In this document: piece by piece, positions 1 to 6,616 of the stretch
How the letters are laid out: the number at the start of each line of letters is the position of its first letter
Numbering within the stretch: position 1 is the stretch's first letter
DNA from: Bacteroidota bacterium
GTDB taxonomy: Bacteria; Bacteroidota; Ignavibacteria; UBA10030; UBA8401
Reading direction: 5' to 3'
Assembly (NCBI GenBank): GCA_025355705.1
Contig: JANXZD010000378.1
Location: 1-11,370, forward strand
DNA: 11,370 bases
The notes under the pieces: model-generated
What the model was told of the DNA's origin: nothing
Databases searched by the model: none
What the model saw: only the letters and a program-made list of their open reading frames with translations
Made by a program: the position numbers and the translations under genes

Positions 1-217
1 AGAGGATCACTTCACGACCGTCATCATCCATACGCACGACCTTTACTTTACCGGAAATAATCACAAAAAGAGCGGCTCCCGTTTCTTCTTCCAACAGGAT
101 GATACTTCCTTTTTTATATTTTTTTCGGATACCAAGTGCAGCAATATGTTGAAGATCTTTATCGCTCAGTTCAGTGAAAATTGGAACATTACGCAGTACA
201 TCCACTTCTTCAGACAT
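1..217 (-). CDS. Crp/Fnr-type cyclic-nucleotide-binding regulator, N-terminal part (runs off left edge)
   Basis: Only the first 72 codons are inside the window; the rest lies beyond base 1. The translation begins MSEEVDVLRNVPIF, continues with ELSDKDLQHIAALG and then a run of basic residues leading into GSIILLEEE, followed by LFVIISGKVKVV and DDDGREVIL. This is the usual pattern of a cNMP-binding beta-roll: a helix of the type 'LF..L...dL..ia', then the glycine turn before 'ii.eg', then 'yvIisGkv.v'. The family is mostly transcriptional regulators with a C-terminal winged-helix DNA-binding domain, but that domain would be outside the window, so a stand-alone cNMP-binding protein cannot be excluded. 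The start at 217 is supported by a GGTGG motif six bases upstream (224-228) and by a promoter about 50 bases upstream. It is transcribed away from the lipoprotein gene, separated by 138 bases, apparently as its own unit. Confidence 0.85.
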   Translation of the reverse strand, partial: MSEEVDVLRNVPIFTELSDKDLQHIAALGIRKKYKKGSIILLEEETGAALFVIISGKVKVVRMDDDGREVIL

Positions 218-268
218 TGGGGACCACCATCATAATTAGGTTAGAATCAAACGCTATTAAACTGGCTA

Positions 269-297
269 AATATAGAGTGTGTTGTGATGAAAGTCAA
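269..297 (-). promoter_or_regulatory. sigma70-type promoter for the Crp/Fnr-type gene
   Basis: Read on the minus strand, TTGACT (292-297) and TATATT (269-274) are separated by exactly 17 bases. Each hexamer matches five of six positions of the housekeeping consensus. The expected transcription start is near 262, giving a leader of about 45 bases before the ATG at 217. It lies in the only sizeable non-coding gap between the lipoprotein gene and the regulator. Some Bacteroidota use a different -7/-33 consensus, so the activity is an inference. Confidence 0.6.
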
Positions 298-312
298 GAT
301 TGAGATAAAAAC

Positions 313-350
313 AAAAAAACCGTAAAAAAGAGATCGCAGTCCAAACGACC
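313..350 (-). terminator. weak intrinsic terminator after the PQQ lipoprotein gene
   Basis: Just after the TAG at 356-358, the minus strand can fold GGTCG (346-350) with CGATC (332-336) around a nine-base loop, with one G-U pair. This is followed by six T residues (324-329) and a second run of seven T residues (313-319). The stem is short, so this is tentative; the position between two independent units and the double T-tract are the main support. Confidence 0.35.
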
Positions 351-355
351 TATTG

Positions 356-1528
356 CTATTTTTGAAAACAATAAATGGTTTTATTTTCTGCGGCAATAAA
401 AATTGAGTTTTGCCAAACAAGAGGAGTGGTCTTAATGCGGCTTTCAAGACCATATTTCCACAAAACGCTTCCATCTTCCAACGAAAGTGCATACACATTC
501 TTATCTAATGATGCAATAATAACAGCATTTGATGATATAACCGGGGTAGTATTAATTGCACTCTTTGATTGAAATTTCCATCGTAGTATTCCGTCGGACA
601 GAGAGTACGCTGATAGTGACCCATCGAGAGAGGGGATGTAAAGAATCCCATTACAAACGGAAGGTGTTGACATTATTTTATTACCAACAAATATTTTCCG
701 TTCAAGCGCTCCTGAAACCGCGTTCAGTATATACACATTGGAATCGCGAGAAGCAGCAATAAGTTTTCCATTTTGCGCAGTCAAACCTGCAAAGAGAGCA
801 TTGCCGGTAGTAAACTTCCACTGCAACTCACCATTCTTTTTATTCAGTCCATAAATATTCCCCTCTGAGTTTGCACAAAACACAAGATCGTCCAATGCAC
901 ATGCCGAAGCATAGATTGGCGCTTTCGCATCAAATTTCCAGATTGATTCACCATATTGTGCTTTAAAACAATAAAAAGTTCCGTCCATCCCGCCGACGAA
1001 CAAAAGATCGTCACTCGTAAACGGAGAAGAAACTACACCGCCGATATTCTTTGACCATTGGACATCTCCTCTGTCGGTATTAAATGATATCAGGTTTTCA
1101 TTCCCTGATTCTAAGCCAACAATGATATTTTTTCTGTAGGCCACAGGAGAAGAAGAAATTGGAGAAAAATTTTTATTATAACTGATCCGCTTTCCGGTCT
1201 CAACATCAATAGCGTGGAGTTCACCTTGCAGCGTCCCAATGATCAATGTTTTATTGACGATAATGGGAGCACCGTTTCCAAACCCTGCCGAGGCATCGTA
1301 CTCCCAAACAATTTTTAACGGAAAAGAAAATATGGATGAATCAGAAAATTCTCTGGCAGCATTCCTGCCAAGCATGGGAATATCAGTTGAAGATTGATTC
1401 ATGTCCAATCGTAACTTTAAAGCTGACCCGCAACCTGTTAACAAAAAAACAATTGTAACGATTACGAGGAGCCATCCATAATTGTTGACATTGCAAACTG
1501 CTCTTTGGCGAAATAATTTTTTCTTCAT
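356..1528 (-). CDS. PQQ-type beta-propeller outer-membrane lipoprotein, BamB-like
   Basis: A 390-residue protein starting MKKKLFRQRA. A hydrophobic stretch at about residues 18-31 ends in the lipobox L-T-G-C with Cys33, so it should be cleaved by signal peptidase II and lipidated. The rest is a propeller of repeated blades with the PQQ-like signature, seen as WEYDA (75), VQWSK (157), IWKFD (196), LQWKF (235), LRWKF (315) and VLWKY (356), each preceded by a G-x-x-Y/H-A/C-hydrophobic-x-x-x-x-G motif such as GTFYCFKAQYG. Seven or eight blades are likely, as in BamB, though BamB identity is not proven and no cofactor binding is implied. The frame stays open 90 codons further upstream, but that part overlaps the C-terminus of the preceding gene and a dispersed repeat, so the start at 1528, which gives a proper signal peptide, is preferred. 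It lies 70 bases downstream of the barrel-protease gene on the same strand, suggesting joint function at the outer membrane. Confidence 0.8.
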   Translation of the reverse strand: MKKKLFRQRAVCNVNNYGWLLVIVTIVFLLTGCGSALKLRLDMNQSSTDIPMLGRNAAREFSDSSIFSFPLKIVWEYDASAGFGNGAPIIVNKTLIIGTLQGELHAIDVETGKRISYNKNFSPISSSPVAYRKNIIVGLESGNENLISFNTDRGDVQWSKNIGGVVSSPFTSDDLLFVGGMDGTFYCFKAQYGESIWKFDAKAPIYASACALDDLVFCANSEGNIYGLNKKNGELQWKFTTGNALFAGLTAQNGKLIAASRDSNVYILNAVSGALERKIFVGNKIMSTPSVCNGILYIPSLDGSLSAYSLSDGILRWKFQSKSAINTTPVISSNAVIIASLDKNVYALSLEDGSVLWKYGLESRIKTTPLVWQNSIFIAAENKTIYCFQK

Positions 1529-1540
1529 GTCAAGTTTTAA

Positions 1541-1575
1541 AGATTGCTTCGGTTTCTTTGCTCTCTCGCAATGAC
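1541..1575 (-). repeat. dispersed GTCATTGCGAG...GAAGCAATCT-type intergenic repeat
   Basis: On the minus strand this 35-base piece starts GTCATTGCGAG and ends CGAAGCAATCT. From memory this matches a widespread class of short palindromic intergenic repeats with the pattern GTCATTGCGAG-n-GAAGCAATCT, known from many bacterial genomes. It sits in the 70-base gap between the barrel-protease stop and the lipoprotein start. Only one copy is visible here, so family membership rests on recognition rather than on repetition inside the window. Confidence 0.5.
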
Positions 1576-1598
1576 TATATTTTTTTTGAGTACCGTCA

Positions 1599-4418
1599 TC
1601 AAAAATCCCATCCGAAGAAAAATTGATAGAATAATCCAGTTTGGAAATTATTAAAATCGTCGATGATTCGCTTCCCAACATCATACCGTAACACCAAAAA
1701 ACCGCCGATATTCCATCGCAGACCAGTGCCAATGCTTCCGATCGTCGATCGATATTTATTATCCCACGCTGCACCGGCATCAAAAAATGCTGCGGCACGA
1801 AACGAACCTAATCCAAAATTTGCAAATGGAAATTTTATGGCAAGCTGATCAACGAACGGAAACCGAAATTCATGGCTCATAATCCATAATTTATTTCCTC
1901 GAATCGACCATCGGGGCCACCCGCGTAAATCCCAACTTCCACCCATGAAAAATCGACGCGCCTCTTTTCCTTCATTCATCATCAGCGTAAAGCGTGAAGC
2001 AAGGGCAGACCGTTCACTTGTTCGATTATAAACTCTATAATCTACAAGAGCAGTATAATAACCGACATTTCCGTATTGGACATCCTGAGTATATGCAAGT
2101 GTTGCCAAGAATCGAGTGCCGTCGATGGGTCCCGTCTGCATCCATAGCGAGTTGTCGTGAACAAACGTGAGAGAGTTCGAAAGGATCAACGCTTTCCGTG
2201 GTCGTAAATTGATATAATTATCCTTATCTGAATTACTGAAGCTGATCGTACTTTCAATGCGTTGGAATTTTGATAACGGATAACTCAAAACAAAATATCC
2301 GCCGAAATTCCTCTCATAGTAGAAGAGATCGGGATCGGTAAGATCGTACCGCCGTCCTGAGAAATGGAATATGCCCGTCGCATAATTCAACCGCTGGCCG
2401 AGTGAAACACGCGTCACAGCAAGATTGAAACTTTCTAAAAATTCATCCGATGATTGAGCATTATTATAGAGGAGGAAATAATATTGATCATTTCCAAGAA
2501 CATCGCTGATAGCCAGCGCTGCGCCGCCAGATGTTCCGAACACCGGATCAGTTGATACCTGGCTTTGCGCAATATCCAATGAATATTCACCCTGATATTG
2601 TTCGAATGTAGTTGTTGAATCCGCCGTAATTTTTTTGGGTTGCCATGCAGCAACCTGATCAGTCAACATAAATTGCCGATGAATCGATGAAGAATCAATC
2701 AAGGCGGAAACATTCTTCAGGGTATAGATCTTAAAACTATAATTTTCGAATCCTGAAAAGATGATCTCATTCGCGTCGGTCCACCGCGGATCAAAAGCCG
2801 CATTGGTAAAGTGAGAAATCTTTTTCATTGAAGAATTATTTTGTCCAATCTGTTCCGTTGGGATTGTCCAGATATTTTGTGCACCGTCACAATTTGATGT
2901 GAATGAAAGATGCTTCCCGTCCAAAGAGAATGCCGGAGAATAATAATTCTCCATTCCACGCGTGATCGCTGAGATTGATCGTGAATTCACATCGATCTGA
3001 AAAAGATTATAAATATCCGTTCGATCGTATTCGGTTCTATCCGAACTAAAGATGATCTTCGATCCATCAGGAGACCACACCGGGTCGCGGTCATCATATG
3101 AATCATTCGTTAATCGGGTCAATTCTTCTCGCGGCAGATCATAAACATATAGATCCATCCTCCCAGATTTATCATCCGCGGCAAATGTAATTTTTTTGCC
3201 GTCGGGCGACCAACCCGGAGAGGCATAGACAACAAGATTTGGAAATTGAAATGTCCGCTTGAGCGTATTTTCTTTTACATCATACAGATGAAGAGCATCG
3301 GTCTCACCTTTCTTTGTAATAAATGCGAGTATCCCATCCTTTGAGATATCCATATCACTTTGGAAAACATGAAACGATTCGAATTCATCGTTCTTTTCAC
3401 CTTGAACGACCAATTCCGGTTCACGTTCTTCCTCGGTTTTTGCTTCAAGATTCACTTTATAGATCGAGGTGTATCCGGTAACATTACCGATAAAATATAT
3501 TTCTCGCTTCTCTCCATTTCGATAATATACCGGTTTCGTATTGAACCCTTTTTTTACCACAGTCTTCGATACTTGACTTGCAAAATCACTCGACGCCAAC
3601 ACCGGATAATATTTCTTTTTGAATGCGTACAGCCACTCGTCATCAAATTCTTTATAGTCTTTTCCAATAGTTGCTTTCATCACTTCACTGAACGAAGTAC
3701 TTCGCCAAAAATTTTCCATCAACAGCATAATCTTCTCTTCGCCGAAACGATCTTCGATATATTTTAGAATATATTGTCCCTGTTTATACATCAGAAATGT
3801 TCCGTAGATCGTCTCCATGTTTTGAAGCGGGACAAGATAATTGTTCAATACGGCATCACGTATCAACATTTCGGATTGATCATCTGCAGTTGTTGACCAC
3901 ACTTCCGCAAGCCCTTCCGTAAACCACAATGGAGGCATTCGATCTTGAGGCAACCGATGATCAACCAGAACGCGGGCAATCTTACTATGCATAAATACAT
4001 GTACAAGTTCGTGGCGGATGACATGACGGAACCGTGAAAGAGAACCATCTGCCGGAATAACAACACGACCTTTCATAAATTCGAAAAAACCACCTACACC
4101 TTCCGGAATGAATCCGCCGGTTGTATTGGTCTGTTCAAAATGCAAATGTGAAGAATAGAATATTAATGGGATTCGATTGTTGACCGAATGGTTAAATTTA
4201 CTTTCGAGTTGTTTGTATGCTTCTTCAGCAAAAAATGCTCCTTGCTGTGCAAGCTCTTTCATTTCCGGGTAATAGTAGATGTCGAAATGTTGAGTGCGGA
4301 GAATCTGCCAATCGAAATCTGTGTATTGAACTTTGTTGTGCCCAAAGTAAGAGAATTGGGCAGAAAGAGGAAGTGTGAAGAGAATAATGACAATTATATT
4401 GACAACTAATCGTTTCAT
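1599..4418 (-). CDS. Secreted gluzincin peptidase-TolB-like propeller-Omp85-like barrel fusion protein
   Basis: A 939-residue protein with a Sec signal peptide (MKRLVVNIIVIILFTLPLSA, residues 1-20). Residues about 35-270 look like a peptidase-MA-type gluzincin domain: the zinc motif HELVH (136-140) and a downstream WFTEGLAEV with Glu168 as probable third ligand. Residues about 290-600 hold PD40/TolB-like blades such as PGWSPDGKKITFAAD (401-415) and DPVWSPDGSKIIFSSD (445-460). Residues about 628-939 resemble a Bac_surface_antigen/Omp85 barrel: GGAALAISDVLG at its start, the loop-6-like motif GGSWDLRGW (826-834), FFDAGAAW (878-885), GTGLRWNIGG (897-906) and a terminal Phe, as in outer-membrane barrels. 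No POTRA domains are seen. All three domains keep their key residues, so this appears intact. Automatic annotation may call it a TolB-like or 'biopolymer transporter' protein. Inference: a surface or periplasmic protease-propeller anchored by its own barrel; substrate unknown. Confidence 0.8.
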   Translation of the reverse strand: MKRLVVNIIVIILFTLPLSAQFSYFGHNKVQYTDFDWQILRTQHFDIYYYPEMKELAQQGAFFAEEAYKQLESKFNHSVNNRIPLIFYSSHLHFEQTNTTGGFIPEGVGGFFEFMKGRVVIPADGSLSRFRHVIRHELVHVFMHSKIARVLVDHRLPQDRMPPLWFTEGLAEVWSTTADDQSEMLIRDAVLNNYLVPLQNMETIYGTFLMYKQGQYILKYIEDRFGEEKIMLLMENFWRSTSFSEVMKATIGKDYKEFDDEWLYAFKKKYYPVLASSDFASQVSKTVVKKGFNTKPVYYRNGEKREIYFIGNVTGYTSIYKVNLEAKTEEEREPELVVQGEKNDEFESFHVFQSDMDISKDGILAFITKKGETDALHLYDVKENTLKRTFQFPNLVVYASPGWSPDGKKITFAADDKSGRMDLYVYDLPREELTRLTNDSYDDRDPVWSPDGSKIIFSSDRTEYDRTDIYNLFQIDVNSRSISAITRGMENYYSPAFSLDGKHLSFTSNCDGAQNIWTIPTEQIGQNNSSMKKISHFTNAAFDPRWTDANEIIFSGFENYSFKIYTLKNVSALIDSSSIHRQFMLTDQVAAWQPKKITADSTTTFEQYQGEYSLDIAQSQVSTDPVFGTSGGAALAISDVLGNDQYYFLLYNNAQSSDEFLESFNLAVTRVSLGQRLNYATGIFHFSGRRYDLTDPDLFYYERNFGGYFVLSYPLSKFQRIESTISFSNSDKDNYINLRPRKALILSNSLTFVHDNSLWMQTGPIDGTRFLATLAYTQDVQYGNVGYYTALVDYRVYNRTSERSALASRFTLMMNEGKEARRFFMGGSWDLRGWPRWSIRGNKLWIMSHEFRFPFVDQLAIKFPFANFGLGSFRAAAFFDAGAAWDNKYRSTIGSIGTGLRWNIGGFLVLRYDVGKRIIDDFNNFQTGLFYQFFFGWDF

Positions 4419-4494
4419 AGATGAATTTCATTTCTTCTAGAAACTACACTTTGGCGGGGAAAGTTGCAACTATACAATTAGCGACTATTACGTT

Positions 4495-5175
4495 CTAATC
4501 ATAAATTAAAATTTTGGATTTTGTTATCGGAAATACTTGAATATTGCTCTCATCATAAATAATTCCCTTCCCTATTTGATTTTTTATTGAAAGGGTATCC
4601 TTTTTGATTACAATCGTTATTGAATCGGAAACCAAATATATAGCAAGCGCTTCATTTATTTTTTGGAGTGAGTCTACAATTTTTGAGTCAGTAAATGGAT
4701 GCCAATAGCCTAAAGGGAAAGTTTTTTGAACAGGGGCAGAGTAAGTAGGACCAATGCTTTCGATGTCAATGATCTTGGTTGCAGTTCTTTCAGTTGTATT
4801 AATATATTCGCGAACAATATAATTGCTAATTATTTTAATTGTTTGATTACCATCATTAATAATTTCATAAGATAGTTTGCAATTACCATCTTTATCTCGG
4901 GAAAAATCAATAGGGTTAATATATAAACTGTAGTCAGAATAAAAACTGCTAATCAATGGGAATTGCTTATACTTTTGCAGAAAATTAAATCCATTCTCGA
5001 GAACCAGATACAAACCATACATAAGAAAAATAAGTTTAGTTGATTTTGGAAATGTTTTCCATAACCATTTCTTAAAACTGTCAAAAGGGGAAAGGTGCTC
5101 TTCGAAAAGAGATTCGTTTTGATTGACGGTTTTAGCTTTAGATTTTAATTTTTTAGACACGGGGTAAGATAACAC
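4495..5175 (-). CDS. AT-rich orphan membrane-anchored protein of unknown function
   Basis: I do not recognise this protein of up to 226 residues. It has a charged, lysine-rich N-terminus (1-48), one probable membrane segment (about 47-66, LIFLMYGLYLVLENGF) and a mostly beta-like polar remainder with LSYEIINDGNQTIKI (101-115). The last pattern recalls an Ig-like or 'effect of hydrogen-bonded strand' domain, but this is only an impression. The start is uncertain: the open frame begins with GTG at 5175, another GTG is at codon 6, and the first internal ATG (residue 52) lies inside the membrane segment. No convincing ribosome-binding site is visible. GC counted by hand over five 60-base rows (4561-4740 and 4801-4920) is 30%, against about 48% in ptsI (7201-7320). 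Together with the flanking repeats upstream this suggests a recently acquired or fast-evolving gene. An uninterrupted frame of this length in AT-rich DNA supports it being real. Confidence 0.6.
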   Translation of the reverse strand: MLSYPVSKKLKSKAKTVNQNESLFEEHLSPFDSFKKWLWKTFPKSTKLIFLMYGLYLVLENGFNFLQKYKQFPLISSFYSDYSLYINPIDFSRDKDGNCKLSYEIINDGNQTIKIISNYIVREYINTTERTATKIIDIESIGPTYSAPVQKTFPLGYWHPFTDSKIVDSLQKINEALAIYLVSDSITIVIKKDTLSIKNQIGKGIIYDESNIQVFPITKSKILIYD

Positions 5176-5226
5176 TGAACATACAAATATCCAACAAACT
5201 ACAGAAAGTTATAAATGATCTATCTT

Positions 5227-5249
5227 GTTCCCAAACTGAGTTTGGGAAC
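5227..5249. repeat. GTTCCCAA-type palindrome, copy 1
   Basis: A perfect inverted repeat with 11-base arms around a single central G: GTTCCCAAACT and AGTTTGGGAAC. As a hairpin it would form a ten-pair stem with a three-base loop. It shares GTTCCCAA/TTGGGAAC ends with the palindrome at 5283-5307, so the two make a REP-like pair. It lies downstream of the isomerase gene and upstream of the orphan gene. Confidence 0.8.
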
Positions 5250-5282
5250 GCTAATTCCGTAAAATTCTATTTCACAACAATC

Positions 5283-5307
5283 CGTTCCCAACGGGACGTT
5301 GGGAACG
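5283..5307. repeat. GTTCCCAA-type palindrome, copy 2
   Basis: A perfect inverted repeat with 11-base arms CGTTCCCAACG and CGTTGGGAACG around GGA. Its outer bases are the same as in the palindrome at 5227-5249 while the inner bases differ in a compensating way, which points to selection on the hairpin. The 33 bases between the two copies show nothing else recognisable. It could also serve as a 3'-end hairpin for the isomerase transcript, but no T-tract follows. Confidence 0.8.
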
Positions 5308-5320
5308 AGACTTTGAATTC

Positions 5321-5344
5321 TCTGTGTCTTTGTGTCTCTGTGGT
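5321..5344. repeat. Three tandem imperfect octamers (TCTGTGTC type)
   Basis: TCTGTGTC, TTTGTGTC and TCTGTGGT follow each other without a gap, directly beside the second palindrome and just 7 bases beyond the stop codon of the isomerase. On the minus strand the stretch reads ACCACAGAGACACAAAGACA and on. From memory, similar CACAGAGACAC strings recur in intergenic DNA of many unrelated bacteria; their origin is not known to me. Confidence 0.55.
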
Positions 5345-5351
5345 AAAAGAA

Positions 5352-6401
5352 CTACTTCACTTTTCCCAGTTCTTCTTTTAAGAAGTCAATCTTCTTTACC
5401 GGACTTGGATCGACACCGTTCAACATTGCCAAATAGAAACTCACCCAATCTGCAAGATACAACAACGAAAATGTGCGGGTCAAAAGCGATTTCCCTTCAC
5501 TATATACTTCCGTAATTCCATCCGCTAGCCCGCCGATAATTCCTTTGGTAACATCCATTCGTAACTGGATCCGTTTGTAATCTTCCCTGTCACGAAGAAT
5601 TACAACATGGATGTTCTTCATAATATCTTTCAGCACTTCCCAGCCAACAATTTCGTTATGGTTCAATTCCGGAAAAACATGACCGAACGCAAGTGTCTTC
5701 GCATTTTCGGCGATCTGTCCGCGCCAACGCGTGTTCACCGTATCGAACTTATCCGCACCGGAATAGATGAGCGGAAGTTTTCCGTGCAATGTCTTTGCAA
5801 GATTCAGCGCAAGATTATCCATTGAATCATGATTGGAATATCGAGCAGAAAGTGTGTTCAACAACGCAAGTGTTTCTTTGATCTCTTTTTTTTGATTTTT
5901 AATAAATCCAAGTTTACTCAACGCGATCAATGTCGGGAAGAACGAATATCCAAGCGCTGCACGCGGCGGAAGACCTCCCGGAATTTTGATGTACGGATGT
6001 TTATATTTTTTTGCAATCTTCTCTACTTCACCGCCGGAAGTGATACAGAAGATCGATGCTTTGCGCTTAATAGCATCTTTGTAGGCGGCAACCGTTTCTT
6101 CCGTATTGCCGGAATAACTGGAGATGATGACCAATGTATTCTTTCCGACAAATTCTGCAAAATAATAATGGCGATTGACGATCACCGGCACTTCACATTT
6201 ATGGGCAAGATATGCGCGCAGAAGATCTCCGCCGATCGCCGAACCACCGAGTCCGGTAATGACAATATTTTTTACTTTTGTAATATTGAGCTTCATGTTC
6301 GCAGCTTCACCGATTGCCACCGCTTCAGTCGCTTGTTTAGGGAAATTAAGAATAAGATTTCTCATTCCTTTGGGATCGTATTGTTTAATGAGTTCATTCA
6401 T
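5352..6401 (-). CDS. Bifunctional phosphoglucose/phosphomannose isomerase
   Basis: A 349-residue cytosolic sugar isomerase of the PGI/PMI type (SIS domains), interconverting fructose-6-phosphate with glucose-6-phosphate and with mannose-6-phosphate. Visible landmarks: GLGGSAIGGDL (50-60), the phosphate-binding SSYSGNTEET (94-103), GGLPPRAALGYSF (142-154), and AENAKTLAFGHVFPELNHNEIVGW split as AENAK (231-235) and ELNHNE (245-250). Glu232 and His248 correspond, with identical spacing, to the catalytic Glu203 and His219 that I recall for the Pyrobaculum enzyme. Length is normal for the family. The frame is open for 39 more codons upstream, but that extension is the translation of a dispersed repeat, and MNELIKQYDP is the natural N-terminus. 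No Shine-Dalgarno sequence is evident before 6401. A TATACT hexamer lies at 6429-6434 without a matching -35. It is probably a separate unit from ptsI, 215 bases upstream. Confidence 0.9.
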   Translation of the reverse strand: MNELIKQYDPKGMRNLILNFPKQATEAVAIGEAANMKLNITKVKNIVITGLGGSAIGGDLLRAYLAHKCEVPVIVNRHYYFAEFVGKNTLVIISSYSGNTEETVAAYKDAIKRKASIFCITSGGEVEKIAKKYKHPYIKIPGGLPPRAALGYSFFPTLIALSKLGFIKNQKKEIKETLALLNTLSARYSNHDSMDNLALNLAKTLHGKLPLIYSGADKFDTVNTRWRGQIAENAKTLAFGHVFPELNHNEIVGWEVLKDIMKNIHVVILRDREDYKRIQLRMDVTKGIIGGLADGITEVYSEGKSLLTRTFSLLYLADWVSFYLAMLNGVDPSPVKKIDFLKEELGKVK

Positions 6402-6449
6402 AGATAGTTTTAATCGTTTAGTGTTGTGAGTATAAAAAAATTCTTTGTC

Positions 6450-6494
6450 GTCATTCTGACTCTGACCAAAACAAAGAGAAAGCGGAAGAATCTG
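6450..6494 (+). repeat. GTCATTCTGA...GAAGAATCTG intergenic repeat, copy A
   Basis: On the plus strand this begins GTCATTCTGA (6450-6459) and ends GAAGAATCTG (6485-6494). The same two end motifs occur in reverse orientation at 6539-6580, so the two copies form an inverted pair 44 bases apart. It lies upstream of the isomerase start and is the reason the isomerase reading frame appears longer than it is. Confidence 0.65.
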
Positions 6495-6538
6495 CTGGTG
6501 ACGTTGAGGAAGAATCATTTTCTGCCAACCGCACAGAC

Positions 6539-6580
6539 CAGATTCTTCGTTCCGATAAGAACCATCGGAACTCAGAATGA
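6539..6580 (-). repeat. GTCATTCTGA...GAAGAATCTG intergenic repeat, copy B, with internal hairpin
   Basis: On the minus strand it begins TCATTCTGAG and ends GAAGAATCTG; the last ten bases are an exact inverted copy of 6485-6494 and the first nine match copy A. Its interior holds a perfect 8-base stem, GTTCCGAT (6549-6556) and ATCGGAAC (6564-6571), with a seven-base loop. It starts 36 bases beyond the ptsI stop codon and could stabilise the 3' end of that transcript, but no T-tract follows the stem. Confidence 0.65.
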
Positions 6581-6616
6581 TAAAACGTTAATGGTTATTT
6601 TTTGAATATGTTCTTC

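Noticed and set aside
1529..1798. A 90-codon N-terminal extension of the PQQ lipoprotein frame
   Set aside because: It overlaps the end of the barrel-protease gene and runs through a dispersed repeat, and would bury the lipoprotein signal peptide inside the protein.
3360..3767. Plus-strand open frame of 135 codons
   Set aside because: It lies wholly inside the barrel-protease gene in antisense and its product shows no family features.
5227..5307. Possible CRISPR array from the paired palindromes
   Set aside because: There are only two non-identical units with one 33-base interval, and no cas gene or third repeat is present.
5829..6407. Plus-strand open frame of 192 codons
   Set aside because: It is antisense to the isomerase, whose motifs are unmistakable; the plus-strand product is cysteine- and arginine-rich with no recognisable domain.
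6402..6518. A 39-codon N-terminal extension of the isomerase
   Set aside because: It is mostly a translation of the repeat at 6450-6494 and the following bases; family members start near MNELIKQYDP.
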